Source: Deltaproteobacteria bacterium
GTDB lineage: Bacteria > Myxococcota_A > UBA9160 > UBA4427
Length of the DNA: 64,000 bases
Direction: 5' to 3'
Assembly (NCBI GenBank): GCA_029261855.1
Contig: JAJDAN010000024.1
Span: 62,001-126,000 of the forward strand
Shown here: positions 42,350 through 50,689 of the stretch, in pieces
Numbering within the stretch: position 1 is the stretch's first letter
Layout: each line of letters begins with the position of its first letter
Notes under the pieces: generated by a model
Told to the model about the DNA's origin: nothing
Database searches by the model: none
Seen by the model: only the letters and a program-made list of their open reading frames with translations
Made by a program: the position numbers and the translations under genes

Positions 42350-43855
42350 GTGTCCCTCCTCGATCTCCGGGGCGTGCACTACGCCCACAGCGACGATGTT
42401 CCCCTCGTTCGAGATGCCAACCTCCGCGTCGAGCGGGGCTGGACCGGCGTGGTCGGACCCAACGGCGCTGGCAAGACGACGCTCCTGCGGCTCCTCGCCG
42501 CCGAGCTGTCTCCCGATGCCGGCCGGGTCCTGCGGACGCCCGCGGGTCTACAGGTGCATCTCTGCAGCCAGGAGGTCGAGCGACTCCCGAACGCCGTGAA
42601 GCAGTTCGCCGCTGATGAGACGCGAGAAGCGCAGCGCCTGCGCGGCCGACTGCGCCTCGAGGACCCTCAGCTCGATCGCTGGCCCACCCTGTCACCCGGT
42701 GAGCGCAAACGCTGGCAAGTCGGCGCAGCGCTCGCGCACCTTCCCGGTGCCCTGTTGCTGGACGAACCCACCAACCACCTCGACGCCGAAGCCCGGGACG
42801 ATCTGCTTCTGGCCCTCGCGGACTACCGGGGCATCGGGATCGTCGTGTCGCACGACCGCGCCCTGCTCGATCGTTTGACAGACCGCACGCTTCGCATCGA
42901 GCGCGGCCGGCTGACGATCTACCGGGGCGGCTACACCCAGGCGCGAACCAGCTGGGAAGCGGCCGAACAGGAACTGCGGTCCCAGCACACACGGCTCGCC
43001 CACGAAAGGCGAAAGGAACGCAAGCGACTTTCGGACAAGCGCCGCGCGCGTTCGCGCGCCGAGTCGAAGATGAAGACGAGCCACCTCATGAAGAACGCCC
43101 GGGACAGCGATGCGCGACTGCGCGGCAAGCAGAAGCGTCGCCGATCCGCCGAGGTCTCCCTCGGTCGCGACGTGCAGTTGAGTCGGCGCAAGCTCGACCG
43201 CATCGACGGCGAGCTCGCGAGCTTCCACTTCGACAAGGAACTCGGGAAATCGCTGTTCGTGGACTACGTCGCCGCACCGGTGCCGCGACTGATGACGCGG
43301 GAGCGCAAGCGCCTGGTGCGCGGGGGCGAGGTCCTGCTCGACGAGACGGAAGTCTCGGTTGCACGCGAGACCCGGGTGCATCTCATGGGGCCGAACGGAG
43401 CCGGCAAGTCGAGCCTGCTGGAAGAGCTCTACGCCGCCGCGCAGGTTCCGGCAGACCGGCTGCTGTACCTGCCTCAGGAGCTCTCCGAGCGAGAAGCGCT
43501 CGCCTTGCTCGACGCAGCCCGATCCGAAGCGTCGGAGCCCCGAGGGCGCCTGATGAACGTGGTGGCCGCGCTGGGCGTGGACCCGGAACCACTGCTCGCC
43601 TCCCGACGACCGTGCCCCGGAGAGGCGCGCAAGCTCGCGCTGGCGTTCGGGCTGGCCCGGCAAGTGTGGGGATTGGTGCTCGACGAGCCGACCAACCATC
43701 TCGATCTGCCCTCCATCGAACGCCTGGAGGAGGCCCTGATGAGCTATCCGGGAGCGCTCGTCATCGTGAGCCACGATGAGACCTTCGCGGCGCGGCTGTG
43801 CGAGGAGCAGTGGCGTATCGCGGCGCGCGGCATCGAGCAGAAGTGGACTGGATGA
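42350..43855 (+). CDS. ABC-F family ATPase
   Basis: A 501-residue protein with two ABC domains and no membrane segment, as in ribosome-acting ABC-F factors. The first domain has Walker A GPNGAGKTT, signature LSPGERKR and Walker B LLLDEPTNHLD. The second has GPNGAGKSS, a drifted signature PCPGEARKL and LVLDEPTNHLD. The linker (about 205-300) is long and strongly basic (RRKERKRLSDKRRARSRAESK in part), as expected for contact with rRNA or tRNA. GTG 42350 is chosen from the first family-like strand (VSLLDLRGVHY). Whether it is a housekeeping translation factor or a resistance protein is undecided; the leader upstream favours the latter. Confidence 0.9.
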   Translation: MSLLDLRGVHYAHSDDVPLVRDANLRVERGWTGVVGPNGAGKTTLLRLLAAELSPDAGRVLRTPAGLQVHLCSQEVERLPNAVKQFAADETREAQRLRGRLRLEDPQLDRWPTLSPGERKRWQVGAALAHLPGALLLDEPTNHLDAEARDDLLLALADYRGIGIVVSHDRALLDRLTDRTLRIERGRLTIYRGGYTQARTSWEAAEQELRSQHTRLAHERRKERKRLSDKRRARSRAESKMKTSHLMKNARDSDARLRGKQKRRRSAEVSLGRDVQLSRRKLDRIDGELASFHFDKELGKSLFVDYVAAPVPRLMTRERKRLVRGGEVLLDETEVSVARETRVHLMGPNGAGKSSLLEELYAAAQVPADRLLYLPQELSEREALALLDAARSEASEPRGRLMNVVAALGVDPEPLLASRRPCPGEARKLALAFGLARQVWGLVLDEPTNHLDLPSIERLEEALMSYPGALVIVSHDETFAARLCEEQWRIAARGIEQKWTG

Positions 43856-43910
43856 AGACAGCGGCTAGATTCCGACGCGCCGCCATCGAGTACGCCCCGA
43901 GGAGTCGTCC

Positions 43911-44450
43911 ATGAAGCTCGTATCTCCGTCGAAGCTCTCACGCCGCAAGTTCCTCGGGAGCGCGGCAGTGCTCACCGCCGGGCTCGTGCTCCCCGTTCGC
44001 GCGTTCTCGGACGCGACGTCCGACGCCGCGACACTCAGCCAGGCGCTGAAGGCGGCGAAGACCAGCCCGCTCATCTACGTGTCCCCTCTCAAGAAGGACG
44101 GGCTCGAGAGCCGCTGCCACGGCGAAGTCTGGTTCGTTGCAGCGGGCAACGACCTGCTCGTCGTCACGAACCCCGAACGTTGGCGAGCCGCGTGCATCGG
44201 CGCAGGCCTCGACCGGGCACGGATCTGGGTGGGCGACTTCGGCCTGTGGAAGAAGTCCGGGGGCGAATTCCGGAAGGCGCCGAGCTACGTCGCCACGGCG
44301 AAGCTCGACGGCGACCCCGCGAGCCAGAAGCAGGCTCTCGAGGCGTTCGGCAAGAAGTACCCCGACGAGTGGGACAAGTGGGGGCCTCGCTTCCGCGACG
44401 GTCTGGCGTCCGGTGAGCGCGTGATGATCCGATACACCCCGGCCTCCTGA
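43911..44450 (+). CDS. TAT-exported protein of unknown function
   Basis: A 179-residue protein with a twin-arginine signal (SRRKFLGSAAVLTAGLVLPVRAFS), hence folded before export and perhaps cofactor-bearing. The mature part includes SRCHGEVWFVAAGNDLLVVTNPERWR and FRKAPSYVATAKLDGDP, which recall a split-barrel flavin-type fold and partly resemble the lipoprotein at 39832. The C-terminal half is Lys/Asp/Trp-rich. No named family recognised. It is 55 bases downstream of the ABC-F gene and may be cotranscribed. Confidence 0.72.
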   Translation: MKLVSPSKLSRRKFLGSAAVLTAGLVLPVRAFSDATSDAATLSQALKAAKTSPLIYVSPLKKDGLESRCHGEVWFVAAGNDLLVVTNPERWRAACIGAGLDRARIWVGDFGLWKKSGGEFRKAPSYVATAKLDGDPASQKQALEAFGKKYPDEWDKWGPRFRDGLASGERVMIRYTPAS

Positions 44451-44582
44451 CCGGCGACATCCCGCGTCGGCAGCCCGTGTGCAGGGCATGCGCAAGTCCC
44501 GTGCGGCCCGGGGTCGCCCAGGGCGGGTCCCGCGAGAGGGAGGTTAAGCCGATTCACCAGCCCGGCCGATGAGTTGGGTTGG

Positions 44583-46238
44583 ATGGCCACCTACCTGAAG
44601 TACCACCAGCTCGAACGCTCTCCGTTCGAGGGCGCGGGCAGCGATCGCCTCGTTCTCGCGACCGAGGCGCTTCGACGTGCCTACGCCGAGATCAAGCTCG
44701 GACTCGACGAAGGCGCCCCCCGCATCTGCCTGGGTGGCGGACCCGGCATCGGGAAGTCGAGCCTCGCCCGCGCGCTTCCCAAGTTGCTCGCGCAGGAAGC
44801 GCACTGCGTCCTACTGCGCGATCCCAGCCGCGGCTGGGTGCGGCTGAAGGCTTCGATCATCAAGCAGCTCTCTCTCGAAGCCGGGCAGCTGTCGCGCGCG
44901 TCCCTCGTGACCGCACGCCGAGACGATCGCCGGATCGTGCTCGTCATCGACGAGGCCGAACACCTTTCCGCCGAGACCCTCGAGCACCTCGACGTCGTGC
45001 TGGGCTACAAGGACGACCACGGAGAGCAGCTGGTCCACGGCGTCCTGCTGGCGAACCTCGAGGGAGCGCCGCGAGGACATGACATTCCGCTGCTCTGGTG
45101 GCTCGACAAGCTGACGACGCGGCAGCTGACGCTGGCCGCGATCCCACTGTCGGGCCTGCGCAGCTACATCGACAAGCACCTCAAGAAGGCGGGTGCTGCG
45201 GACGGATCGATCTTCGAAGACGCCGCGATCGCGGCCATCCATCGCTATACAGGCGGCGTGCCGGGCGCGGTGAGCGCCCTGTGCGAGCAGCTGCTCGACA
45301 AGGCCGCATCGCGAAACTCGCCGACCGTAACCGAAGCGCTGGTCGCGGGTGTCTTCGGCGACCGGGCCGAGACGCCCGCCCGCAGCCTTCCCGAAGCAAG
45401 GTCCCTGCCGCCGGCGGCACGGATTCCAGAAGAGCAGCTTGCCGAGGCGCCGCTGATCGATCACTCGAACACACCTCCGCCGCCCGACGACACCCGGTCT
45501 GACCGCGCGCTGCCGCAGTTCGGTGACCGCCGCGGCGCTCGAATGCCCCCGGTGTCGCCGGAACGTGCGGCTCCGGCCGAGGAGAAGCTCGAGGTGCAAC
45601 AGGGGTTGCTCCCCGTCGACGCCGAGGAGACGAAGTCCGACGACTACGCGGACGAGCCGGACTTCTTCGCGATCCCCACATCCGAGTCCGTGGCTGCGCC
45701 CAAGCAGCAAATACGGCGGGCCATCGCTCGACCGATCACGGGGCGCGGCGCGCGCATCGCCCGAAACCTGATCACCCTGGCCATCCTCGCGGTGATCGCG
45801 GCCGCGGTGCACGCCGGGTGGAGCATCTGGACCGAGCTCGAAGCCAACCAGCCCGTCCAGACGACGCGCAAGGCGCGGAAGCGGATCCCCCCCTCCGTCG
45901 CCCATCAAGCAACGCAGGCGGGCATCCCGTCGCTCGCGAAGCTGGTCGCCCCCGTGAAGGAAGCCACCGAACGCGCGACGCGTCGGCTCAGCAACGAGAC
46001 CCATCCCATCGAAGAGCCGGGAGACGGACTCACATCCGACCTGCGACTGGGCGCCGCCGGCGCCGGGCAGCAGACCCCGGACGACCCCTCCCTTTCCATC
46101 GACCAGCTCAAAGAGATCGCCGAGAAGTCGAAGGCAAAGAGCACCGAAAGCGGCAGCCCGCCCGACAATTTCGAGCCCTGGACCCAACAGGGACCCGAGA
46201 CGGCACCCGCGGCACCCGCGCCGACCCGCAGCCGGTAG
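44583..46238 (+). CDS. ExeA-like AAA ATPase with C-terminal membrane anchor
   Basis: A 551-residue protein. The opening TYLKYHQLERSPFEG and the ATPase core (Walker A GGGPGIGKSS, Walker B VLVIDEAEHLS, then a DKHLKKAG/RYTGGVPGAVSALCEQ lid) match ExeA/MshM-type ATPases of type II secretion and pilus systems. A Pro/Glu-rich linker leads to one membrane helix (about 394-415) and a periplasmic low-complexity tail. In ExeA the periplasmic part binds peptidoglycan; no such domain is visible here. No other secretion gene lies nearby. ATG 44583 is preferred over TTG 44574. Confidence 0.82.
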   Translation: MATYLKYHQLERSPFEGAGSDRLVLATEALRRAYAEIKLGLDEGAPRICLGGGPGIGKSSLARALPKLLAQEAHCVLLRDPSRGWVRLKASIIKQLSLEAGQLSRASLVTARRDDRRIVLVIDEAEHLSAETLEHLDVVLGYKDDHGEQLVHGVLLANLEGAPRGHDIPLLWWLDKLTTRQLTLAAIPLSGLRSYIDKHLKKAGAADGSIFEDAAIAAIHRYTGGVPGAVSALCEQLLDKAASRNSPTVTEALVAGVFGDRAETPARSLPEARSLPPAARIPEEQLAEAPLIDHSNTPPPPDDTRSDRALPQFGDRRGARMPPVSPERAAPAEEKLEVQQGLLPVDAEETKSDDYADEPDFFAIPTSESVAAPKQQIRRAIARPITGRGARIARNLITLAILAVIAAAVHAGWSIWTELEANQPVQTTRKARKRIPPSVAHQATQAGIPSLAKLVAPVKEATERATRRLSNETHPIEEPGDGLTSDLRLGAAGAGQQTPDDPSLSIDQLKEIAEKSKAKSTESGSPPDNFEPWTQQGPETAPAAPAPTRSR

Positions 46239-46246
46239 CCGCGAGC

Positions 46247-47587
46247 ATGCTGCTCGTCGCCCTGCTCGTCGCATCCGTCGTCTTCATCGTGGTTGCGACG
46301 ACCCGCCTGGGTCTGCATCCATTCGCGGCGCTCATCCTGGCCGCGCTCGGATTCGGACTGCTCTCGGGGATGCCCGCCGCGGACGTCGTCGCGGCGGTCA
46401 ACCAGGGCTTCGGCGGCATCCTCGGATACATCGGCATCGTGATCGTTGCGGGCACCATCATCGGCACCTTCCTCGAGCGCTCGGGCGGCGCGCTGCGACT
46501 GGCAGAGGCCACCTTGCGTCTGACCGGTCGCAAGAACGTCCCGGCCGGGATGGCACTCGTTGGTTGGACGGTCTCGCTTCCGGTCTTCTGCGACTCGGGC
46601 TTCGTCATCCTCTCGCCTCTCTGCAAGGCGCTCGCCGAGCGGACGCGCACGACCCTGGCGGCGGGCGCCATCGCCCTCGGCCTCGGTCTCTACGCAACCC
46701 ACACCATGGTGCCGCCGACTCCAGGCCCGGTCGCCGCCGCAGGCATCCTCGGTGCAGATCTGGGACGCGTGATCTTGTGGGGCAGCGTCGTGAGCGCCGT
46801 CGCCCTCGTCGCGGGGTGGCTGTTCGCAACTCACTACGCCGCGCGCTTCGAGATCGCCCCCTATCCCGACGGAGATGCGAAGGACGCGCGGACGGTCACC
46901 GCCCGGGACGGTCCTTCCGCGAGCCACGCTCTTGCCCCGATCCTCGCCCCGATCGTGCTGATCGTGGCGGGTTCGATCGCGAAGCTTCCCGGCCAGCCCC
47001 TGGGCGACGGGGTCCTGTGCGACACGATCGGTTTCTTCGGCGCGCCGATGGTCGCGCTACTGGTCGGCGCCGCCCTGTCGATCACCCTGCCGCGGCACTT
47101 CGACCGCAGCCGCCTCGGGTCCGACGGCTGGATCGGTCACGCCGTCGTATCGGCGGCGACGATCCTGGTGATCACCGGTGCGGGTGGGGCCTTCGGCAAG
47201 GTCCTCCAGGCGTCTGGCATCGCGGATGCCCTGGGCGGGACGCTGTCCGGTTCGGGTCTCGGGATCTGGCTGCCCTTCCTGCTCGCGGCCGCGATCAAGA
47301 CGGCCCAGGGCTCGTCGACAGTCGCGATCATCACGACGTCGGGACTCGTGGCCCCGCTGCTCGATCCCCTGGGACTCGACGGCGAGACGGCGCGCGCGCT
47401 CTGTGTCGTCGCCATCGGCGCGGGCTCGATGGTCGTTTCGCACGCCAACGACAGCTACTTCTGGGTGGTCACCCAGTTCTCGAACATGGACGTTTCCACC
47501 GGCTATCGCCTGCACACCCTCGGGACCGGAGTCCAAGGCGTCGTCGCGGCCCTGGCGGTCTGGACGCTGTCGCTGGTCCTGCTCTAG
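46247..47587 (+). CDS. GntP-family gluconate/H+ symporter-like permease
   Basis: A 446-residue permease with about twelve to thirteen helices. Family landmarks are FGLLSGMPAADVVAAVNQGFGG, VSLPVFCDSGFVILSPL, THTMVPPTPGPVAAAGILGAD, AAIKTAQGSSTVAIITTSG and HANDSYFWVVTQFS. These match GntP/GntT and imply uptake of gluconate or a related hydroxy acid with protons. Length is normal. No sugar-acid kinase or dehydrogenase is adjacent, so the substrate is open. It follows the ExeA-like gene after eight bases, although the two have no clear functional tie. Confidence 0.92.
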   Translation: MLLVALLVASVVFIVVATTRLGLHPFAALILAALGFGLLSGMPAADVVAAVNQGFGGILGYIGIVIVAGTIIGTFLERSGGALRLAEATLRLTGRKNVPAGMALVGWTVSLPVFCDSGFVILSPLCKALAERTRTTLAAGAIALGLGLYATHTMVPPTPGPVAAAGILGADLGRVILWGSVVSAVALVAGWLFATHYAARFEIAPYPDGDAKDARTVTARDGPSASHALAPILAPIVLIVAGSIAKLPGQPLGDGVLCDTIGFFGAPMVALLVGAALSITLPRHFDRSRLGSDGWIGHAVVSAATILVITGAGGAFGKVLQASGIADALGGTLSGSGLGIWLPFLLAAAIKTAQGSSTVAIITTSGLVAPLLDPLGLDGETARALCVVAIGAGSMVVSHANDSYFWVVTQFSNMDVSTGYRLHTLGTGVQGVVAALAVWTLSLVLL

Positions 47588-47649
47588 ACCTGCTCTGTCC
47601 CCACGTCTTCCCGCGCCCCGCGCTCCTCCCACTCCCCGCGCGGCGACAC

Positions 47650-47683
47650 CGCAGATATTTAACTTGAAAGTTAACTATCTGCG
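47650..47683. promoter_or_regulatory. 34-bp near-perfect inverted repeat (operator) with overlapping promoter
   Basis: Left arm CGCAGATATTTAACTT (47650-47665) and right arm AAGTTAACTATCTGCG (47668-47683) pair at 15 of 16 positions around a 2-base centre. It is the most AT-rich spot in the region. TTGAAA (47664-47669) and TACGAA (47687-47692) with a 17-base spacer form a plausible promoter whose start would fall at the cupin ATG. A bound dimer would cover the -35 box. The ArsR protein of the operon is the obvious candidate. Confidence 0.65.
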
Positions 47684-47699
47684 TGTTACGAAGACGGGC

Positions 47700-48050
47700 A
47701 TGCAATCACACGATCCCCGCCAGGTGCTCGCGGATCTGCCCGAGATGGAGTTCCGCCAGCTCGCGAAGTTCAACCAGGGGCACGTCGGCGTCTTCTGGGC
47801 CGACGGCGGCCGATCGCCCTGGGAGCGGCATCCCGACGACGATGAGCTGCTCCAGATCCTCGAAGGCGAAGTCCTGGTCACCGTCCTCACCGAAGAGGGT
47901 CCCGTCGAGACGCGCGTACCGGCGGGATCGAGCTTCGTGGTACCCCGCGGCCACTGGCACCGGCAGGAGCTGCGCGGCAAGGTGCTCGAGCTGTACGTGA
48001 CACCGGGACGCTCGGAGCACTCCACCGCAGACGATCCGCGTGAAGACTGA
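47700..48050 (+). CDS. Cupin-domain protein
   Basis: A 116-residue single-domain cupin. The metal-binding motifs are recognisable: SPWERHPDDDELLQILEGEVLV gives His/Glu ligands and the second motif gives VPAGSSFVVPRGHWHRQEL with His. Small cupins of this type may be isomerases, dioxygenases or metal-linked sensors. First gene of a five-gene run (cupin, VOC, ArsR, SRPBCC, MFS) behind the strong palindrome at 47650. No Shine-Dalgarno is present and the predicted transcript start is at the ATG, so it may be leaderless. Confidence 0.85.
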   Translation: MQSHDPRQVLADLPEMEFRQLAKFNQGHVGVFWADGGRSPWERHPDDDELLQILEGEVLVTVLTEEGPVETRVPAGSSFVVPRGHWHRQELRGKVLELYVTPGRSEHSTADDPRED

Positions 48051-48060
48051 GGAGCGAGCG

Positions 48061-48495
48061 ATGTCATCGAACCCGGCGGGCGAAGCCCCGCGCCTGGTCC
48101 CCATGCTGAGCTACGCCGACGCCCCGGCCGCAATCGACTTCCTGGCCAAGGCGTTCGGCTTCGACGAGCTCTACCGGCTGGAAATGCCAGACGGCAAGAT
48201 CGGCCACGCCGAGCTCGGATACGACGGTGTACGGGTCATGCTCGCATCCGAGTACCCGGCCCTCGGGCTCGAGAGCCCCCGTGCGCTCGACACCCGCTAC
48301 AGCCAGATCTACGTCTCTGTAGACGACGTCGACGCGCACTACGCCCGCGCGCGGGAGGCCGGGGCGACCATCGCGGCGGCACCTGCCGACCAGGACTACG
48401 GTGACCGCATCTACCGCGCCTCGGACCCGGAAGGACACCGCTGGATCTTCGGGACCCGTCTCTCTCGAGGGCGCGTGACAGCCGAGCGCACGTGA
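48061..48495 (+). CDS. VOC-family (glyoxalase/bleomycin-resistance) protein
   Basis: A 144-residue protein built of two beta-alpha-beta-beta-beta units: PMLSYADAPAAIDFLAKAFGFDELYRLEM with GHAELGYDGVRVML, then IYVSVDDVDAHYARAREAGATI with YGDRIYRASDPEGHRWIFG. This is the PhnB/YdfO-like branch often encoded beside SRPBCC and ArsR genes. It may bind or modify a small molecule. GAGGAG precedes ATG 48061. Ten bases follow the cupin stop. Confidence 0.9.
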   Translation: MSSNPAGEAPRLVPMLSYADAPAAIDFLAKAFGFDELYRLEMPDGKIGHAELGYDGVRVMLASEYPALGLESPRALDTRYSQIYVSVDDVDAHYARAREAGATIAAAPADQDYGDRIYRASDPEGHRWIFGTRLSRGRVTAERT

Positions 48496-48535
48496 GAGCC
48501 GAGCCCATGAGAGCCGAGCACACATGAGAGCGAAG
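48476..48535 (+). repeat. Four imperfect repeats of RTGA(G/C)AGCCGAG across a gene junction
   Basis: Copies at 48476, 48492, 48507 and 48524 are spaced 16, 15 and 17 bases apart. Each begins with a GTG or ATG in a different frame. The second contains the VOC stop codon and the last contains the ArsR start codon. Confidence 0.7.
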
Positions 48536-48889
48536 CAGACCCGGCGCGTGGACGACGCCCTCGCAGCGCTGGCCGATCCGACGCGGCGCCAGATGATCGA
48601 CCTGCTGCGGGAGCGACCGCGCCGGGCCGGCGAGCTCGCAGCCGCCTTCGACGTGTCCGCCCCCGCGGTCAGCCGCCACCTGCGCGTCCTGCGCACACGC
48701 GGCTTGATCGAGGAAGAGCCGGCTCCCCAGGACGCACGACTGCGCGTCTATCGCCTGCGCCAGAAACCCTTCCAGGACCTGCAGGCGTGGCTCGACGAGG
48801 TCGAAGGCTTCTGGACCGAGCAGCTGGACTCGTTCCGCGCATTGGCCGACGCGCGCGGGCGCAGCCGGCGTCCCGGAGGCGACCGATGA
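48524..48889 (+). CDS. ArsR-family transcriptional regulator
   Basis: A 121-residue winged-helix repressor: ALADPTRRQMIDLL, GELAAAFDVSAPAVSRHLRVLRTRGLIEEE and a beta-wing with LRVYRL. No cysteine metal site is present, so it is of the non-metal type commonly encoded with SRPBCC proteins. It overlaps the SRPBCC gene (ATGA). Probable autoregulator acting at the palindrome at 47650. The next gene products may make or remove its ligand. The start ATG 48524 sits in the last copy of a short repeat. Confidence 0.9.
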   Translation: MRAKQTRRVDDALAALADPTRRQMIDLLRERPRRAGELAAAFDVSAPAVSRHLRVLRTRGLIEEEPAPQDARLRVYRLRQKPFQDLQAWLDEVEGFWTEQLDSFRALADARGRSRRPGGDR

Positions 48890-49386
48890 GCGAGGGCCAG
48901 CGCGAGCAGGATGCGGTCCACACCAGCACCGTCGTCTCCGTAGACCCCGCCCTGGCCTTCGAGATCTTCACCGACGAGGTCGACAGTTGGTGGAAGCACG
49001 GCCCGCGTTTCCGGACGGGCGCCCGCGACCAGAGCCGCATGCGCTTCGAGGCGGGGGTCGGGGGACGGCTCCTCGAGGTCTTCGACGACGATGCCGAGCC
49101 CTTCGTACTCGGCGTCGTCACGGTCTGGGAACCCCCTCGTCAGCTCTGCTTCGAGATGCGCGGCCGGGACTTCGGCCCGGGGGAGAAGACCGACGTCGAG
49201 GTGCGCTTCGAGACGACGCGGAGCGGCACCCGCGTGTCGGTCATCCACCGCGGCTGGGCGGCGTTCGCGAGCGACCATCCCGTACGCCACGGGCTCACGG
49301 GCGACGCCTTCGGCGCCATGATGGGCGTCTTCTGGGGTGACCTGCTGGTCGCACTCGGCGATCGGAGTCGGAGCCGGAGTCGGTGA
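48886..49386 (+). CDS. SRPBCC-family (AHSA1-like) protein
   Basis: A 166-residue START/Bet v1-like domain. The pattern VSVDPALAFEIFTDEVDSWWKHGPRFRTG, VGGRLLEVFDDD, VLGVVTVWEPPRQLCFEMR and a final helix GDAFGAMMGVFWGDLLVAL is typical of AHSA1-type SRPBCC proteins in ArsR operons. The cavity binds hydrophobic ligands. Coupled to ArsR by a four-base overlap, and its own stop overlaps the GTG of the MFS gene. The C terminus ends in a short Ser-Arg repeat (RSRSRSR). Confidence 0.9.
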   Translation: MSEGQREQDAVHTSTVVSVDPALAFEIFTDEVDSWWKHGPRFRTGARDQSRMRFEAGVGGRLLEVFDDDAEPFVLGVVTVWEPPRQLCFEMRGRDFGPGEKTDVEVRFETTRSGTRVSVIHRGWAAFASDHPVRHGLTGDAFGAMMGVFWGDLLVALGDRSRSRSR

Positions 49387-50636
49387 GCACAGGCTCCGGA
49401 TCCGGCGGCAGCCGCCATTCCCTGGCCTTCATCATGATCACGATCATGCTCGACTCGATCGGTTTCGGGATCATCCTCCCGGTCGTACCCGAGCTGATCA
49501 TGGAACTAACGGGCGAGGGCCTCACCGAAGCCGCGCGCTACGGCGGTTGGTTGCTCTTCTCCTATGCGTTGATGCAGTTCGTGTTCGCACCGGTGCTCGG
49601 GAACCTGAGCGATCGTTTCGGACGACGTCCCGTGCTGCTCTGCTCGCTGGCGGTCTTCGGCCTGGACTATCTGGTGATGGCCGCCGCTCCGAGCCTGGCG
49701 TGGCTCTTCGCAGGGCGCATCGTCGCGGGCATGATGGGCGCGACACACACCACCGCCAACGCCTACGTGGCGGACGTCAGTCCTCCGGAAACGCGCGCAC
49801 AGAACTTCGGCATGATCGGGGCCGCCTGGGGTTTCGGCTTCATCCTGGGCCCCGTCATCGGCGGCTTGCTGGGTGATCTGGGACCGCGGGTTCCCTTCGT
49901 CGCGGCCGCCGGGCTCGCGTTCGTGAACGTGATCTACGGCCTCGTCGTCCTGCCCGAAACGCTCCCGCGCGAAAGCCGCCGCCCCTTTCAGCTCACCCGC
50001 GCCAACCCCATCGGCGCTCTCGCGCAGATGCGCGCCTATCCCTTCGTGATCGGCGCCCTGGCGTCCGTGGTGCTGTACCAGATCGCTCACGACGCCAACC
50101 CGAGCACGTGGACCTACTACACGATGCTGAAGTTCGACTGGTCCGAGCGCGAGATCGGCTATTCCATGGGCGCGGTGGGCGCCCTGCTCACCCTCGTCCA
50201 GGCCGGAGGCATCCGCATCGCCATGGCCTGGCTCGGCGACCGTCGCTGCGTATTCGTCGGCCTGTCCTTCATGGCGATCGGCTACGCGGGCTTCGCGGCG
50301 TCCAGCGAGAGCTGGATGATGTACGTATTCATGGTCCCCTTCGCCCTCGGTGGGATCGCGATGCCCGCGCTGCGCGGGATCCTGTCGAACGAGGTCCCCG
50401 GGAACGCCCAGGGCGAGCTCCAAGGTGCCATCAGCAGCATCGGCAGCCTGACCGCCATCGGGGCGCCGGTCTTCATGACCCAGCTGTTCGGGCTCTTCAC
50501 AGCGAGCGCGACCCCGGTGTACTTTCCCGGCGCGCCGTTCCTGGCTGCCTCGGTCCTGGTCGTGTTCGGCACGCTCTGGTTCTGGCGGGTCCTGCGTGTC
50601 TCGCCGCCCCGCGCAGGCGGCCAGTCGAGCGCCTGA
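49383..50636 (+). CDS. MFS transporter (TetA-like drug/H+ antiporter)
   Basis: A 417-residue major facilitator with about twelve helices. The first helix [16 protein letters not shown] and the loop motif [14 protein letters not shown] (motif A) are characteristic of TetA/MdtG-type exporters. Motif C-like [16 protein letters not shown] lies in helix 5. Export of a hydrophobic small compound is expected. It is the last gene of the cupin-to-MFS operon, translationally coupled to the SRPBCC gene, which suggests ligand sensing, modification and export as one unit (inference). Confidence 0.93.
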   Translation: MSTGSGSGGSRHSLAFIMITIMLDSIGFGIILPVVPELIMELTGEGLTEAARYGGWLLFSYALMQFVFAPVLGNLSDRFGRRPVLLCSLAVFGLDYLVMAAAPSLAWLFAGRIVAGMMGATHTTANAYVADVSPPETRAQNFGMIGAAWGFGFILGPVIGGLLGDLGPRVPFVAAAGLAFVNVIYGLVVLPETLPRESRRPFQLTRANPIGALAQMRAYPFVIGALASVVLYQIAHDANPSTWTYYTMLKFDWSEREIGYSMGAVGALLTLVQAGGIRIAMAWLGDRRCVFVGLSFMAIGYAGFAASSESWMMYVFMVPFALGGIAMPALRGILSNEVPGNAQGELQGAISSIGSLTAIGAPVFMTQLFGLFTASATPVYFPGAPFLAASVLVVFGTLWFWRVLRVSPPRAGGQSSA

Positions 50637-50689
50637 TCGCGCCCCTCTCGCCTCCTCCCCCTCGTCCCCCTCCTCGAATCGGAGCCCGC

